A DNA stretch of 64,000 nt from Blakeslea trispora (GCA_025331445.1 JAIWNE010000025.1:1-64000), one strand, 5' to 3'; positions 11,898 through 25,018 are shown, counted from the stretch's first letter. The notes: a model not told the origin generated them from the letters alone. Made by a program: numbers and translations.

Positions 11898-13404
11898 ATG
11901 ATGCAACTATTTCTCTACATTTGGATTCTATTGTGTTTTACTTTGTGCCTAGGTGAGTTCAACAGCTAAATACATAGCGTTGTGGCTGAAAAAAAAAAGC
12001 TATGCTGTGTTTAACGTTTTAATTTATCCCCTAAATACTAATAAGATATAACTTTTAGCAGCACAACAAAAGCCCGGTAATATTAAAATAACAATAACAA
12101 GAGAAAGAGACTGTGTCAAGTTACTAATGTCGAGCTCAAGTTGTACTCTGGCATGGCATGGGTGATGACTGTTGCAACCCCGATTCAATGGGAAGGATTA
12201 CTGAGCAGATTCGCCAGCGCATTCCAGGTGTATATGTACATAGTATACGAATAGGTGATAACGCTGATGAGGATCATAAAGCAGGCTTTTTTGGAAGAAT
12301 TGCAGAGCAAGTGGATAGAGTCTGTGATGAACTCGTAAAGATACCTGAGCTACAAAACGGTTTTAATGCAGTTGGATTTTCTCAGGTAAGTCTTGTAGCT
12401 TGCTCTTTAACATACATTCAAATGAATATCATAGGGCGGTCTTTTTCTAAGGTACAGCCTGTTTTAAACGCCTCAAACATGATGTCTTTTTTTTTTTTCT
12501 TTTTTTTTTTTTTGCTCAACAAACATATCAATAACATAGAGCTTACATTGAGAGATGCAGTCGACCAAAGGTACACAGACTGATTACTTTTGGATCTCCG
12601 CACAGCGGTAATTTCATTTGAGCCACATTTCCTTGCTTTAATTGTACTAAAAAAAAAAAAAAAAACTAAAGGTGTTTCTGACATCCCCAACTGTATGAGT
12701 CCAAGAGATTTTACTTGTAAACTAATGAGAACTATGGTGCGTGGCAACGTATACTCAGAATATATCCAGAATAGAATTATTCAAGCTCAATATTTTCGGG
12801 ATCCTACCAACAAGAAAGGTAAGCTTAGAAGCCATGATTGTTTTGTATTCATGCAAACCGGTATGTCTTTTGTAGGCTATTTAGAGAGAAACACATTCCT
12901 ACCGGATCTGAACAATGAGATAAATGTCAATGAGAAATACAAGAGTAACATCTCAATGCTCGATAGATTTGTTTTGATCCGCTTTAGTGACGATGTCATG
13001 ATTAAGCCTGGATACTCTGCAGTAAGATATATTTACAGCATGAAGTAGAGTCAGTTGTTCATGAGCTCACACATTTCTTTTGTCTGTTTATTAGTGGTTT
13101 TGGGCAGAAAATGACCAACATGAACTCATTCCACTATTCAATCGAACACTGTTCAAGGATGATCGGCTTGGATTAAAGTCTTTGTATGATACGGGACATC
13201 TAGAATTTCTGGTGTGTCCAGGGCAACATGTAAGGGGATTAAGAGTAGTGAGAGAAAGAGAGAAAGAGAGGGGAAATGTGGTAATTGACGACGCTTAATC
13301 TCTCCTAGATGCAAATAAGTGATGAATACTTTGATAAGCAAGTGATTGAACCATACTTGGTTGAAAAAGAAGACCTGCATCTGATTCAGCAATCCCCGCA
13401 ATAA
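11898..13404 (+). CDS. PPT1: Palmitoyl-protein thioesterase (PPT1-like)
   Basis: Removes S-linked fatty acids from proteins in the lysosome/vacuole. Nine exons join in phase: 11898-11952, 12062-12076, 12141-12385, 12435-12451, 12540-12607, 12672-12818, 12876-13021, 13095-13229 and 13309-13404, giving 307 residues (human PPT1 has 306). A signal peptide (MMQLFLYIWILLCFTLCL) precedes KPVVLWHGMGDDCCNP. The nucleophile serine lies in GFSQ, followed by GGLFLR. The catalytic Asp is probably in FSDDVMIKP and the His in CPGQHMQIS, matching the family positions. Exons 2 (15 nt) and 4 (17 nt) are very small, and exon 4 encodes the residues right after the catalytic serine. The exon 2 acceptor is a tandem TAGCAG, so one alanine may be optional. 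Confidence 0.93.
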
Positions 13405-13567
13405 GAAACAAATAAATATTCCAGCCATTTCCTTTCTTTTTCTTACTATAAAATGCATTCATATTTTTTCTCTCTCTCTCTCTCTTTTCTTTTTCTCTTT
13501 TGTATTTATTTATTTATTATTGTAACATTAATCACTCTCTCTATACATAGTAAACTCCTTCTAAAAA

Positions 13568-14506
13568 ATGAAACTACTCACATATATATCGATACTCTTA
13601 TCGAGCGTATTACTGATACACGCACTGCCAGTATTCTCTTCTTCATCTATTATTGCAATCGCTACAGAGTCAGCTGAAAAAAATCTGCCAGACGAAAGCT
13701 CTATGACATCAGACAATACAACACAAACGTCACTACCAACAAACAGTAGCGATGGTTGCCCTGATACTAATTACAGCATCACAGTTGAGAGGTTTGCTCA
13801 GCTTGTATCAACGCACTGGCAGTTTGATCATCTCGATTCACTAAAATCTGGAACCTATAAAATTATTTCAGAAGAATTTCAAAAGCATATCAGGGTCTCA
13901 ATAGAAGAACAAAAAGACCGAATTCAAGAGAAATCAACGAACAATAGACAAAGAGCATTTGGCATGATCAGTACTTCTGCATGGGATATGATGGATCTAG
14001 AGATCCTTCAAGCTCAAATATTTGGAGCCATTCAAGCTCACACAGAAGGAAGTTTACATATAGAATGGGATAAATTAGCAGACAAGCTTGGGCAGCCTGC
14101 GTTTGACAGCTTCATTCGCGATGTCACATCAAAATACTGCTCATATTCAACAGAGCAAGATGGTTTGCTTAGTTCAAAATGCCTCAAAGATAACGCTCCT
14201 CAGCTATCCGCAGAGTTAGACGAATACGTTCATACACATCTCCTACAGATCTTTACAACGCTTGATCAAGATGTACTACCAAAAATGCTAAGCAATACAT
14301 CAAAAGATTTGTCAGACGTTTTAAAATATTTTAACCGGCTATTTTCAAGTGGGGATCGTCAACAGCTCTATCTGCATGTCATACCATGGACTCAGACAGC
14401 AGATTACCTAAAATTAAAGTTGCTGCCATTGCTGGAAAAATCTACTCTGGTGGATGATCACTTGTTTGATTTTTTTTCAAGTTATGCTTGTTTGTCCAGG
14501 GCTTAG
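13568..14506 (+). CDS. Secreted protein of unknown function
   Basis: Single-exon frame of 312 residues starting 164 bases after the PPT1 stop, same strand. The N-terminus (MKLLTYISILLSSVLLIHAL) is a clear signal peptide. A Ser/Thr-rich linker with N-glycosylation sequons (NTT, NSS, NYS) follows, then about 240 residues that look helical. Cysteines are few (GCPD near residue 60, KYC and KCL in the middle, YAC near the end). There is no membrane segment after the signal peptide and no GPI-type tail. I recognise no family. It could be an extracellular or vacuolar lumenal protein. A pyrimidine-rich (CT)n tract at 13468-13500 just upstream may be part of its promoter. Confidence 0.7.
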   Translation: MKLLTYISILLSSVLLIHALPVFSSSSIIAIATESAEKNLPDESSMTSDNTTQTSLPTNSSDGCPDTNYSITVERFAQLVSTHWQFDHLDSLKSGTYKIISEEFQKHIRVSIEEQKDRIQEKSTNNRQRAFGMISTSAWDMMDLEILQAQIFGAIQAHTEGSLHIEWDKLADKLGQPAFDSFIRDVTSKYCSYSTEQDGLLSSKCLKDNAPQLSAELDEYVHTHLLQIFTTLDQDVLPKMLSNTSKDLSDVLKYFNRLFSSGDRQQLYLHVIPWTQTADYLKLKLLPLLEKSTLVDDHLFDFFSSYACLSRA

Positions 14507-17500
14507 TTATTTTATTTTTAGAAATTCTATATATGCACTATACCATATCCAACACAACCAAAGCCTCATTAAAATGTATTTAAAGAATAAAGAGACTCAA
14601 TATTACTACCTGTTTTTATACATACATACATTCATACATAAACCCCTTTCTGAGTCGTTCCTACTGTAATGAAAGGTGTATTGTTCTCCTTTCGCCCCCC
14701 TTGAGTTGAAAATTAAGTTACCCTTATATACCTAGCAGAAAGATCATTTATGCTTCTAAAGCAAAGAAAATAAAAAGCTTATCCAATATTCAATTATCAT
14801 TAAAAGGAAAATATGATCACATTTATGCAGACTCAAAATACGAGAAACAATGTGAAAGTTAAACACTAAACATAAGCCGATGCATTTTGATTCTGACAGT
14901 CAGCATCTCTTCCTCTAAAAGATGTTCCTCTTGGTTATTTTTGTCCAATGTAATTAATCTTAAGTGAATAGGAAAGGAGGTATCAATGGTTGTTTTGCAC
15001 TTTTTTTTTTTTTTTGCAATATTCTGGATATTTGACAAGCAAAAACGTACAAGTGTTGTCGATAATTAGATAACTGCTGCAAAAGAAATTCTTTATGACG
15101 ACTCATTGCATTCAAGAGATTGATGACAAAACTGAGACAACTGTGTAACTGTTACTGCATACTTGTGCCCGACTCGATTTTGGCTTTTCTCTTCCTTTGG
15201 GGAGGGCAGCATTTTAGGTCTACTTGGGCTAAAGATTAAGATATTAAAAGGAGAAATTAAATCTAGAACAATAGCAGTCCTTGCTTTGCGCACCTTGGGC
15301 AACTGCATACCTGCTTTTCTGATATGAGAGAAGCTTGGTCAATGAATACATGAATGTTAGTCAGGTATTTATGTGGTTACATTTGTAATTTCAGCCTAAT
15401 GATGACACTATTCAAGATTATCTCTACACTAAAATTAAACACATGCTTATTTATGTTTGATCTCATCTTTCCCTCTCAGCACATTTAACAGATTCATTAG
15501 TACTGGCCTTCTCAAGGTCTTTGAGTCAGTGTATCTTTCGCATTTTTTCAGAAATAATAAAAAAAAACAAAAAGATAATCTTGCTAAGTTTCTTTTTGTT
15601 TGCAAATTGTTCATATGTGTCAGCTCTTACTCAATACCTTCCTGGTAATTCTTTGAATGTATGTTTGGAGGTTTGTCGTTTCCACTCACAACTTATTGCG
15701 TCATACGGATGGTGCAGTCGAAAGCCATGGCAGCAATCAAAAAAGAAGAGTAAAGTCTTTTTTGTTCAGCAAAAGGATTTTTTTTTTTTACTTTATTATC
15801 TCTATGATGAGTATGTATGTATTTACCACAGAAAGTATCTGATTGAACTCAGTTAGTGTTAGAAATCGAATGTGCTATATTCCTCTACAAAGTCATAGAG
15901 ATAGCTTTCTTGTATAGTGAAATATTCTGAACATAAGATTAATAAACAAAAACAGAAAAAAAAAGCATGTTCATTGCTTAGCAATCAATTCCATTGACAC
16001 GATCTGATATCGTCTGCTTAGTTGAGAGAGAATGGACTTTTGAATCAAATATGAAACTTTTCTTATTCATTTTCTTTGGAAAGGAAGAGTCGAGGCCTTT
16101 TAGCATAGAGTTTAGAGCATCAGAATTAGCATTTCTCAATAGAAAAGAACAAGTTTGTGCAATGTCTTCAGTTGTATGGGTTCATTTGCGTACTTCAAAT
16201 CAGAGCAAGATAAAGAAGAAATGCCCCAAGGAGCTGTAAATACTGCTCAATAAGTGATGAACTTGGACTTTGGAACATTGCATCATTTAGTATAGGGTTT
16301 CCTTTGAATACTGCCTTGTTGGAAAAAGAGATAGCTTTAGTGCTTGTATTAAATATTCTCTATCAAATACTTTGAGTTTTGTTCGTATTATGTACTGTTT
16401 GTGAGATTAACCTACTTATTAGTATATTCTAAAAGATCAAATATGCTAATATTATTAGCATTTGTGAAGAGTTATCTCTTCTCTTGCTTCCACTTTTGTT
16501 TTTTTGCTTTGGTTTTAATTGATGTTGCAATTTTTTCGGGTCCAAAAAATAGCAGATAGAACATAGTAACAAATTTTACTATACTACAAACATCCAATAA
16601 CTTTGCTATCAAGCTGTGTATGACAGCTGCAATTACTATGTGTCTATTGATTGGCTTAAATGTTGTTGCCAGAGGGATTGCTTGTTTCTTTTATCAAAAC
16701 GGATTTAAAGCGAAAATCAAGCACATTGAATTGTACTTAAAACAACCGCAAATTGAAATATCTTTTCTTTCAAGTAGTTACAGGTCAAATGCGATCATGC
16801 AAATTTACAATGGCTTAAAGGCAGGATAGGGAAAATAATCATCATGATCAAGAAGAGCGCTTTGTGATTCAGTTCAATGTTTTTGCAAATGTATTTTGGT
16901 TTGATGAAATATATCCTTCGATAGTAGTGTTCGCATTTGGTAGCTCTATCCGAAGACAAGATAGTGCTACAAAGTTTACATCCAGAATACTTTATGCGTC
17001 ATTGCTTTTCATCGCTTCTTTGTAGCTTCCACGATTGCTTGATGTGTTAACTACAGACTTTGGCTTGCAGCGTGCTTTAATGCACCCAGTAAATAGTGTT
17101 CTATTGATGCAAATAGCATTAAAAGGTGTGCATGACTTATCAGATTTTACGCTAGTACACTCTTTAACAAATACTCTAACAGACTTTAAATTGGTTTGTT
17201 GCATATTCTAGATGATTAAAAGAGTATTCAAGTTAAGTAGCTGTTCGTTCTCACTAGCCTTTGCTGAGAGACTATAGTAATAGCCTATCTGTATAAAGTT
17301 GACAATGGGCCAAGTAAAAAATAGTATCGAGTTCTTTGTATGAGGGCGTAGTCTCCAAGTGTTACAAAGTCGAGAATACTCAAATTCCGTATAACTTTTT
17401 CAAGTTATTTGAGCTGCTGACGAGGCAGCGAGAACAGTGAAGGGGGAGGGGGGATTAGATGGCAACATTGACAATGATATTAGGAGAAACAGTAACGGCA

Positions 17501-17992
17501 AGGAAGGATTAAATTCTGAGACTCCTTTCTATTACCCAATGCTTTTCATACAAGTCATACACCTTATTGATGAATGGTTTAAAAAAAATGGCTACAGGGC
17601 GTAATTGCTCCAGTACTGATTACCTAAAATACAGTAAAGGACTCTTCAAGCAACACGTATTGCTTATGCCTTCAACATGCCAAAAGAAGGAAAAAAAGTA
17701 GCAACACAAGAAATTTAGAGAGCCCTCTTCCAGTTGATAATGACATTTGTTTTTAGCCAATGTACACACAGGTGATCTAATTTTCAAATAGGAGCAAGCC
17801 ATTTCCGGATAAAGTGTCAGAGCTTTCAATGCAAACTGAATCTAATGTTTTTAATATTTATTTGCTCTACTTATTTTGAAATAGTCTAATAGGGATACAT
17901 AATACAAGATGTAAACTAATGTCTTTTTTTATAGAAATGACATGCGAAAAAAAAAACTAATAAACAAACGAGGAAACAATTGTGATGTAAAA
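14507..17992. other. Intergenic stretch, no gene recognised
   Basis: Short frames only (such as 15994-16239 plus and 16992-17204 minus), without family similarity or supporting splice structure. The right end is the 3' flank of the NADH dehydrogenase gene. Confidence 0.5.
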
Positions 17993-19857
17993 TTATTCTC
18001 TAGAGATATCACGACCCCAGAGTGTCTTCTTGGTCCAATCGGTAATAACCAACCATTTGTTTCGGACAGAGAACAAGTTGGAAATATAAGCAGATCTCCA
18101 GAAAGCATAAGTGGCAACACCACCAGAAGCCAAGTTACCAGGGCCAAGAGGTAAGTCAGCAATGGCCTTATCAGAACCGATGTAACAAAGGGAACCTTGG
18201 TGAGAGTAATGGAAAGGCTTGATATCTTGAGCCTTTTGCAACTTGCGAACCTTCTTGGCCTTTTCTTCTTCGCTGACAGTTTCCAATTCGGCCTCGTACT
18301 TCTCAACAGCATGAAGCTGAGCAAACACACGGGCAAGGTACTTACCTTGTTGAGCTGCTACTTGAGCAGTAGGGGCATACTTGGTAGCAGTAGCATCACC
18401 CAAAGCATAAATGTCTTGAGTACCAGCCATTCTGAGCCAATCATCAACAGCCAAACCACGACGAATGTTTTGAGCTTCGGGATACTTGGCCATCAAATTT
18501 CTAACTAGAGGACGAGAAGTGTTACCTGTTGCCCAGACTAAGAGACCATAAGGCATAGCCTCTTTTTCACCGTTGGGACCTTGAACAATAATTTCCTTTT
18601 CCTTAACTTCCTTAACCATGGTCTTTGTATGAATTTGGATATGTTGTTCCTTGAAAGTGGATTCAGTGTAATCAATCAATTGCTTAGAGAAAGCAGGAAG
18701 AACGTTGGGTAATGCTTCAACAAGAGTAATCTTGACCTTACCAGCAAGTTCTATTAAAAAAGATACGCATTTAGTATTTGAATTTGAACTGTTTGATCCT
18801 TCAAGTTTATCTTAATTTACCTGGGTACCAAGCAGTCAGATCATCGACCAAGAAATCATGAAGTTCAGCAGCATACTCGACACCAGTGGGACCACCACCA
18901 ACCACAACCATGTGCAATAAACGTTCGACTTCTTCAGGAGATTGACCAGGGAAAGCAGCAGTCTCAATACAATCCATCAACTTGGTACGAATCTTTTGAG
19001 CATCCCAGACTTCCTTAAGGAAACAACCATATTCTTCAACACCCTTGATACCGAAAGTCTGACTTTGAGCACCGATACCAACGACTAAATAGTCATATGG
19101 AATTGTGTTGGTCTCCTTCTCGCCCTTAACCTCGGAGTTATCTTAATACAGAGAAATATGAACAAAAATAGTCAATACTCACACAAAAGAGATAAAAGCT
19201 CTCATCATGACATAATATCACTTACCAACAATAGTAATTTGCTTCTTTTCAGCATCAATATCAGTACATTCAGCTTCATATACCTTGACTTCGTTAGGCT
19301 TGTGGCGAGTAATAAAACGAATAGGCTCAACCAATGAACGGAAATCAAGAGTACCAACAGTACAGGAGGGTAAGAGAGGAGTAAATAAGAAATAGTTACG
19401 AGGCGAAACAACGACTACATTATAAAGCTCAGTGTCGATAGCTTTCAAGAATGAAGTACTGGCCCAGCCACTACCGAGAACAACAATGGTCTTTTTGCTG
19501 GGATCAAAAGGAGTAGGAGCTGAAGTAGGATGAAGGTGCTCATACATAGCTAACATATATGATATTAGACAGATTTGCTATACACAAAACGTAGGCAACC
19601 ATACTTACAGTAGAATGTATAACCAACAAAACCTACAGTACCCAACTTGGCCGTGTTCTTTACCATTTTCCATTTTGAATAACCTTTCTTGGGTGCTTCT
19701 GTAGCAACAGTAGAGTTAAATCTTGTTTGTTGAAAGGTACGTCGCACAACGGGAGACTGGCGAGAAGCAGCTAGTGATAGACATAGATAAGAAACTCAAC
19801 TACAATCAATGAATGCCTTGAGCTATTACCTCTTAAAATACGGGTGGCTGACTGCAT
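17993..19857 (-). CDS. NDE1: Type II (rotenone-insensitive) NADH:ubiquinone oxidoreductase, mitochondrial
   Basis: Passes electrons from NADH to ubiquinone without pumping protons. Five exons in phase: 19857-19830, 19770-19609, 19549-19226, 19141-18821 and 18750-17993, giving 530 residues (yeast NDE/NDI are about 510-560). The N-terminus is Arg/Ser/Gln-rich with RRTFQQTRFNS, a mitochondrial presequence, followed by a short hydrophobic segment (TVGFVGYTFY). The FAD-binding Rossmann motif is VVLGSGWAS; the NADH-binding one is VVVGGGPTGVEYAAEL. The C-terminus (NKWLVITDWTKKTLWGRD) fits the membrane-anchoring tail of the family. No EF-hand is seen. The N-terminal hydrophobic segment favours an external (NDE) type, but an internal enzyme cannot be excluded. 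Confidence 0.92.
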
Positions 19858-21621
19858 TAGTAATGAGGAAAAAATTATTCTCGGGCAAGAAAAAAAATTA
19901 AAGTAAAAAAAAAAAGAGCGAAAATTAAATAGATAGCCAGTGGAAACAGCGGGTAAATAGAGAAAAGTTTTTTTCTTTTTTTGATTTCGGAAGTGTTATC
20001 AATCCACAGGGGGCTAAATGATTTTCTAATCAATTCAAGTGCCGCAGAAATCAAGGTTGATCCTTAGGAGGGAAATATGTTCTACTGAGTTATGTTTAAC
20101 ACATACTGCAATAGTTCAAGTATCAAACTTGACAGGCAGTAATTGATGCTAGAATTAAGATTGTGCTGCGGTTCAAGGTAATCTTGCGAGAGTATCCTGA
20201 ATCCATTGATTTTCTTTTTATCTTGTTGACTCGTACAATATGAAACGATTGCCTATATAAAATTTGTTCCTCGTGTTCAACAAATGATAGTAAAGAAATG
20301 CCATGCGGTGCTTTAAAAGTGAGTGAAGCAGATCAAGCCTGGAACGTTCAGTTCAGAACGTAAAAGATGTCCATTGAATAGTCCTACCAAAACCTGATAA
20401 TAGTTGTTTCAGAACAAGCTAATTAATGTAAGCAAGGTACCGACATTATTGCTGAGAAATAGAACAATCCCTTGTGTAAGCACTACCTTCGTTACTCTTT
20501 CACTTTATGGCATGGAGCGTTTGCTTTTTAGCATAGTGCAATAAACAGTAAGGGTGTGCTCCCATTCTCATATGCTTACAAGGGCAGAGGCATGCAACGT
20601 TTACTATAGCATCATTTCGCTTTAAGCCTTTTTCATACATGCTTTCAGCAACAAGTAAGTAATCAAAATTTGACTATTATATATGATTAACTTGAGTAAT
20701 AGCAATAGACCTTTCAACATTGCTCTATTGTTGTTTGGATTGCAAGTACAAGAAGGTAAGCTAGACAAAGACTGTGGAGCTTGATATCGAATGTTTCTAA
20801 AGTAATTTCATGAACGGTAGAGTTTCCAAAATGATAGAATGCTTTGTGCTCATACCAAGTTTAGTTATTGCAGAGGAATACTGTAGTACATTCGAGGGCA
20901 CTCAAAGAACCAGAGAGCAACTGTTCGTCTTTGAAAAGCCTACTAGTCTAGGAAGAAGATTAGACTTGGTGCTAGTGTGGCAATGTTGCTTTTTGTTCTA
21001 AATGTAAGTCTGTGAATTCCTCAAGAGCTATTTGAATAAAGCAACTTTTCAATGATCTACATGCCGACAGCAGCAAAATGCGTGAACTTGAGAAGCACTT
21101 ACACGGTGGCGATGGCTCTAATTTTTAGAATGGAAATGAAAGATGCAAATGACAGTTTAGATATAACTTGCCATCCATTTTGGAGTGTGGTAGTGACAGA
21201 AGCTTAATTTTTTAATCAATTTCAAGTGTCTTCTCATTGTAAAGAGTTTTCTCTCTTTTTGTAGGGAGTCAATCTGTTCATTTAAGGTCATCGTGAAAAG
21301 TAGCTAGATACACCTTACACACTACCATCTTAACCAACATTACCAACAAAGTTGATTATTTTTTCCATCTTGTTTGCTTGAATTTGAGTCAAATATACAC
21401 AATTCTTGTATCACCTAATAAAAAGTAAATAGTTGAATGCATGTTTAGCTTTAATACACATAATGCTTATTTTATTTAATGGTTTTGTGTAAGCAGATTC
21501 GTATTAAAAAGATGATGTAAAGGAGGTTTTCTGTACGAGATTAGAAAAAAAATGAATATGGATATACATGCTATACAAAGGAGAAGAAATATATATAAAT
21601 AAATGATGTGTGTTTTTGGGA
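19858..21621. other. Intergenic stretch between NADH dehydrogenase and desaturase genes
   Basis: Contains the NDE promoter side (A-rich tracts near 19880-19980) and the 3' flank of the desaturase gene. No further gene is recognised; the 63-residue plus frame at 20810 has no similarity I can name. Confidence 0.5.
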
Positions 21622-23115
21622 TTACTTGTTCTTGTAGAATTGAGCAGATTTGGTATCAAATTCAAGTGAGTCGTCATATGCGTTAGCAGTTGCAGGAGCG
21701 GTTGCATCGGCTTCAGACATCACTTGCATACCGTTCAAGAGAACACCAACACGCATGGATGTGAGTAAGTTACGAGCGCCATTAGAGTGATTATAGATAC
21801 CACCATTAAACGATGTGGTCATATCTTTACCAATAGCTGTAGAAAGATATTTCATTCCACCAGGATGCTCCTTCATGAACTCTCCAACGTCATAAAGAAC
21901 ACCTTCAATCAAGACCCACTTTTTGTTTTCGTTCACTACAAGGTTTTGGAATTCGTCCCAAGTATAGATAGGTAAATCTTTCAAGGGGGTACCGTAATTC
22001 AACTTGGACTTCTCTTCCTGAATCTTCTTTTCCTGCATAAAGAGAATACCTTTTGTGACTTCGTTTGTAGGGAATTGCTTCAATTCATAAGCGAGGCCAA
22101 ACCAAGAAAGAACAATGATCAACCACTTGGTGGGGTCGTATTGATGATATTTGATAGCATTACGGTAGTCTTGAGGGAATTGATGGTGGAAGTTGTGGTA
22201 ACCTTCACCCAAAGTAACAAAAGCAGTAACCCAACTGTCACGAGGAGTGTTATGATCATCAAAAGTAGTCTCGCCCAAGTAATGAGCCAGACTGTTAACA
22301 CAGAAGGTAGCGTGGTGAACAAAAACAAGTCGAAGAACACCAGCATAGTAGAAACCACCCTATTGGAGATTAAATTAGTTAACACATTTTCTCAGTTGAC
22401 TATGCGGTATTTAAAAACTTACTCTGAAATCGCCCCAACCAAGGCCGGCAACTAAAGTAGGAAAGATAAAGCCCATACCCAGAGCAAAGTAAGGATAGTA
22501 CTTGTGTTGGAAGGCAACAATAGGATCAACCTTAAGATCAGCAACATCGGCGTAGCCAATTCTGTTCTTAGGACGCTGAACCAACATCCAGCCAAAATGA
22601 GAGAAGAAGAAACCACGGTGAGCACTGTAAGGATCTTTATCAGTGTCAGTCCATCTAGAAATAGTACAAACATGAGCTAGAGAACATTTATCGATTCATT
22701 CAACGTTAGCTTACCTGTGATGAGCACGGTGACCTCTAGACCACCAGTAAGCAGACCCTTCAACAGCACCAGCACCAGCAAAACTGAAAAACCAACGCAA
22801 AAGCCAGCTACCTCGGTAAGCACGGTGAGCCCACATACGATGATAACCAGCAGTAATACCGAGACCAGTAATGAAGTAATAAATGACAGCCCATAGTAAA
22901 GTGTTCTTTGTGAGCGTAGTTGTAAAAGCCCCATAAAGAGCAATTAAAGGGGTAGCAATAAGCAAAATGGATTGAGGCCAGTTGACAAATTTAGTCCAGT
23001 TCTTTGAAGTGACGGGCTGATCAAAGAGAGGAGGCATCTTCGTCTTTGGAAGAGGAGGCTTCATGGACTCCGTCTTTGTGCGTTCAATTGAAGCGATTGT
23101 TTGTATGTTAGACAT
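21622..23115 (-). CDS. OLE1: Delta-9 acyl-CoA (stearoyl-CoA) desaturase with C-terminal cytochrome b5 domain
   Basis: Makes oleic/palmitoleic acyl-CoA in the ER. Exons 23115-22715, 22654-22423 and 22359-21622 join in phase, giving 456 residues, usual for fungal OLE1. The three histidine boxes are HRMWAH, HRAHH and EGYHNFHH; four hydrophobic segments lie between them. The cytochrome b5 domain is C-terminal, with the haem ligand motif EHPGG and a second His in the GIYNHSNGA region. The start at 23115 (MSNIQ) is preferred. An in-frame ATG at 23151 (MKKELN) would add 12 residues. Confidence 0.95.
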
Positions 23116-23335
23116 TGCTGTTGATGTAAGAAGGTTGAGCTCTTTCTTCAATTCTTTTTGTAACTTCTTTTCTTGAAAAATGGTAAGTACCTCTTGTTGG
23201 TACGAATGAAAAAGAATATGTAAAAAAAAAGATAACTAATATGAACAATATTGCCAATGAAGCTTCTCTTTATATAAAAAAAATTTAAATTCAAACATGA
23301 ATTGTTGGGTGGTGGGGGCACTTTTGGGGTGTAAC

Positions 23336-23390
23336 CATCCAATAGGAAATTGCATACGATAAATCCCTTTTTTTTTTTAAAAAAAAAAGG
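23336..23390. promoter_or_regulatory. CCAAT box and T11A10 tract upstream of the desaturase
   Basis: CCAAT at 23338-23342, about 220 bases before the desaturase ATG, is followed by a perfect palindromic tract of 11 T then 10 A flanked by CC and GG (23366-23390). Poly(dA:dT) tracts of this kind usually exclude nucleosomes in fungal promoters. The functional role is inferred. Confidence 0.4.
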
Positions 23391-25018
23391 TACACCATTT
23401 CCGGAAATAGATTACACGAATCACAAAAAGATAACACCTATTCTGTGTAAACGAGGTTTTAGACTGTGCACTAATCAGAGACAATGCCCTGTTCGGTATA
23501 ACCATTGGTCATAGCTCTAAGTCGGTTGATCAATGATCCAGTACACTTGAGCTTATGCAATTTTCGTCTCTCCAATACTTTCCATATACAAAATGTACAA
23601 AGAAGAGCATTTCAATCATGGCTTAATGAAACGTACCACTCTCTTTTGTTGCAACTACCAACTTAATCTATCTACTACAAGCTATGTTCAGTCATTTATA
23701 GATGACTAAACCTATTTTGAGCAAACTATCAAATGAATCATTCAAGTGCTTTTATTATTGAATTTACTATGAGATTGTCTTCTTTCAGGTTAGCAGCTAA
23801 TTGCTCAGAAAATCTTCTATGCTTTAAACCCACTAATACAAATTTCAAAAGAAGCTCATCTTGTATTCATTGCGACTATTGGAAAAAGTTGCCTTCCAAG
23901 GTTAATTCTTATTGTAAGCTATCAATCATCTTTAGATTAATAAAAAATAAAAATTTTGCAACTTCACATTGGGTCTGAGGTTAAAATGCTTGAAAAAATA
24001 TACAATTTATTCTCAGACAATAAAAATGAAAAGCTATAGCATACCTCATTCGTTGAAGTATGTAGAAAGCAGACGAATCAAATGTTAGTGGTATAAACAT
24101 AAAAGGATAAAGCAAGTGCAAGTATTCCCTCAAAGACTAGTATTGGTAGTAAGAAAAAAGTCAGCGTATACTCAATTATGTTAACCAATATTTGTGTGAC
24201 CAAACAGACCCAGGATACCAATACTTTGTTTCTCTCTCTCTCCCCCCATCTCCCCAATTGACCCCGATTGACGTGTATCATATGAAAATTGCAGCTTTTT
24301 GGGTACTTATTCATGCAAAGCTATTTTGCGCGGTGACTTTTTTTTTTGGGTATGCCATAAATAATAGAGCACTATCAATTTGAATGAAAGACCAGAGACT
24401 GGGGCAAAATTAGATAATTAAAATTCGGAATTACTACTATACTACTTTTCTTTTTACAGCTGAAAGTCGAATAAAAGCAAAGACTGGTTTAACAAAGTAA
24501 GTCCGCACATACCAATTGGAAATAGAGCCGATTGGACAAGTCGAAGACAACCTGGAAGATCCATATGAGCTATGCCAATATAACAGTTGGAACATCAACC
24601 TAACATAATTCTACTGCAAACTATAAGGTATGACTCTCGTTTACAAAAAAAAAAGAGCTAAGTATTTATCGTTGGTAATATGATGACAGGTTGCATAGCT
24701 TGGTTTAAGATATCTCCTGAAGGGCTTGAGCAGATTGTAGAAATTGAGCGATACTATACAGACTGTTCATTCAAACTCGAACAATTGAATAACTGTTCAA
24801 TCTTACCATAAAAACAAAGTGATGATGGTATTTGCTCAGTATTCAGTTCAAGGAACAATAGTCTGAGACAGAAAACGAAGGTGGAAAAAAAATTAGATCA
24901 CAATGATGTATGAAAATTTGACCGAAACAATACATAATCATTCATTTCAAAGTCTTTTCTCGCTTTTTATTCTCTATTTTTTGTTTTTACTTATTGTACT
25001 TTGTTATTGCTATTCTGA
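23391..25018. other. Intergenic stretch, no gene recognised
   Basis: Only short frames. The right end, rich in T with TATTCTCTATTTTTTG, is the probable promoter/5' UTR of the next gene. Confidence 0.5.

Noticed and set aside
12418..12747. Minus-strand frame across the thioesterase introns
   Set aside because: Consists of intron poly-A/poly-T runs and antisense of exons.
22075..22455. Plus-strand 126-codon frame inside the desaturase gene
   Set aside because: It is the antisense shadow of conserved OLE1 coding sequence and spans its intron.
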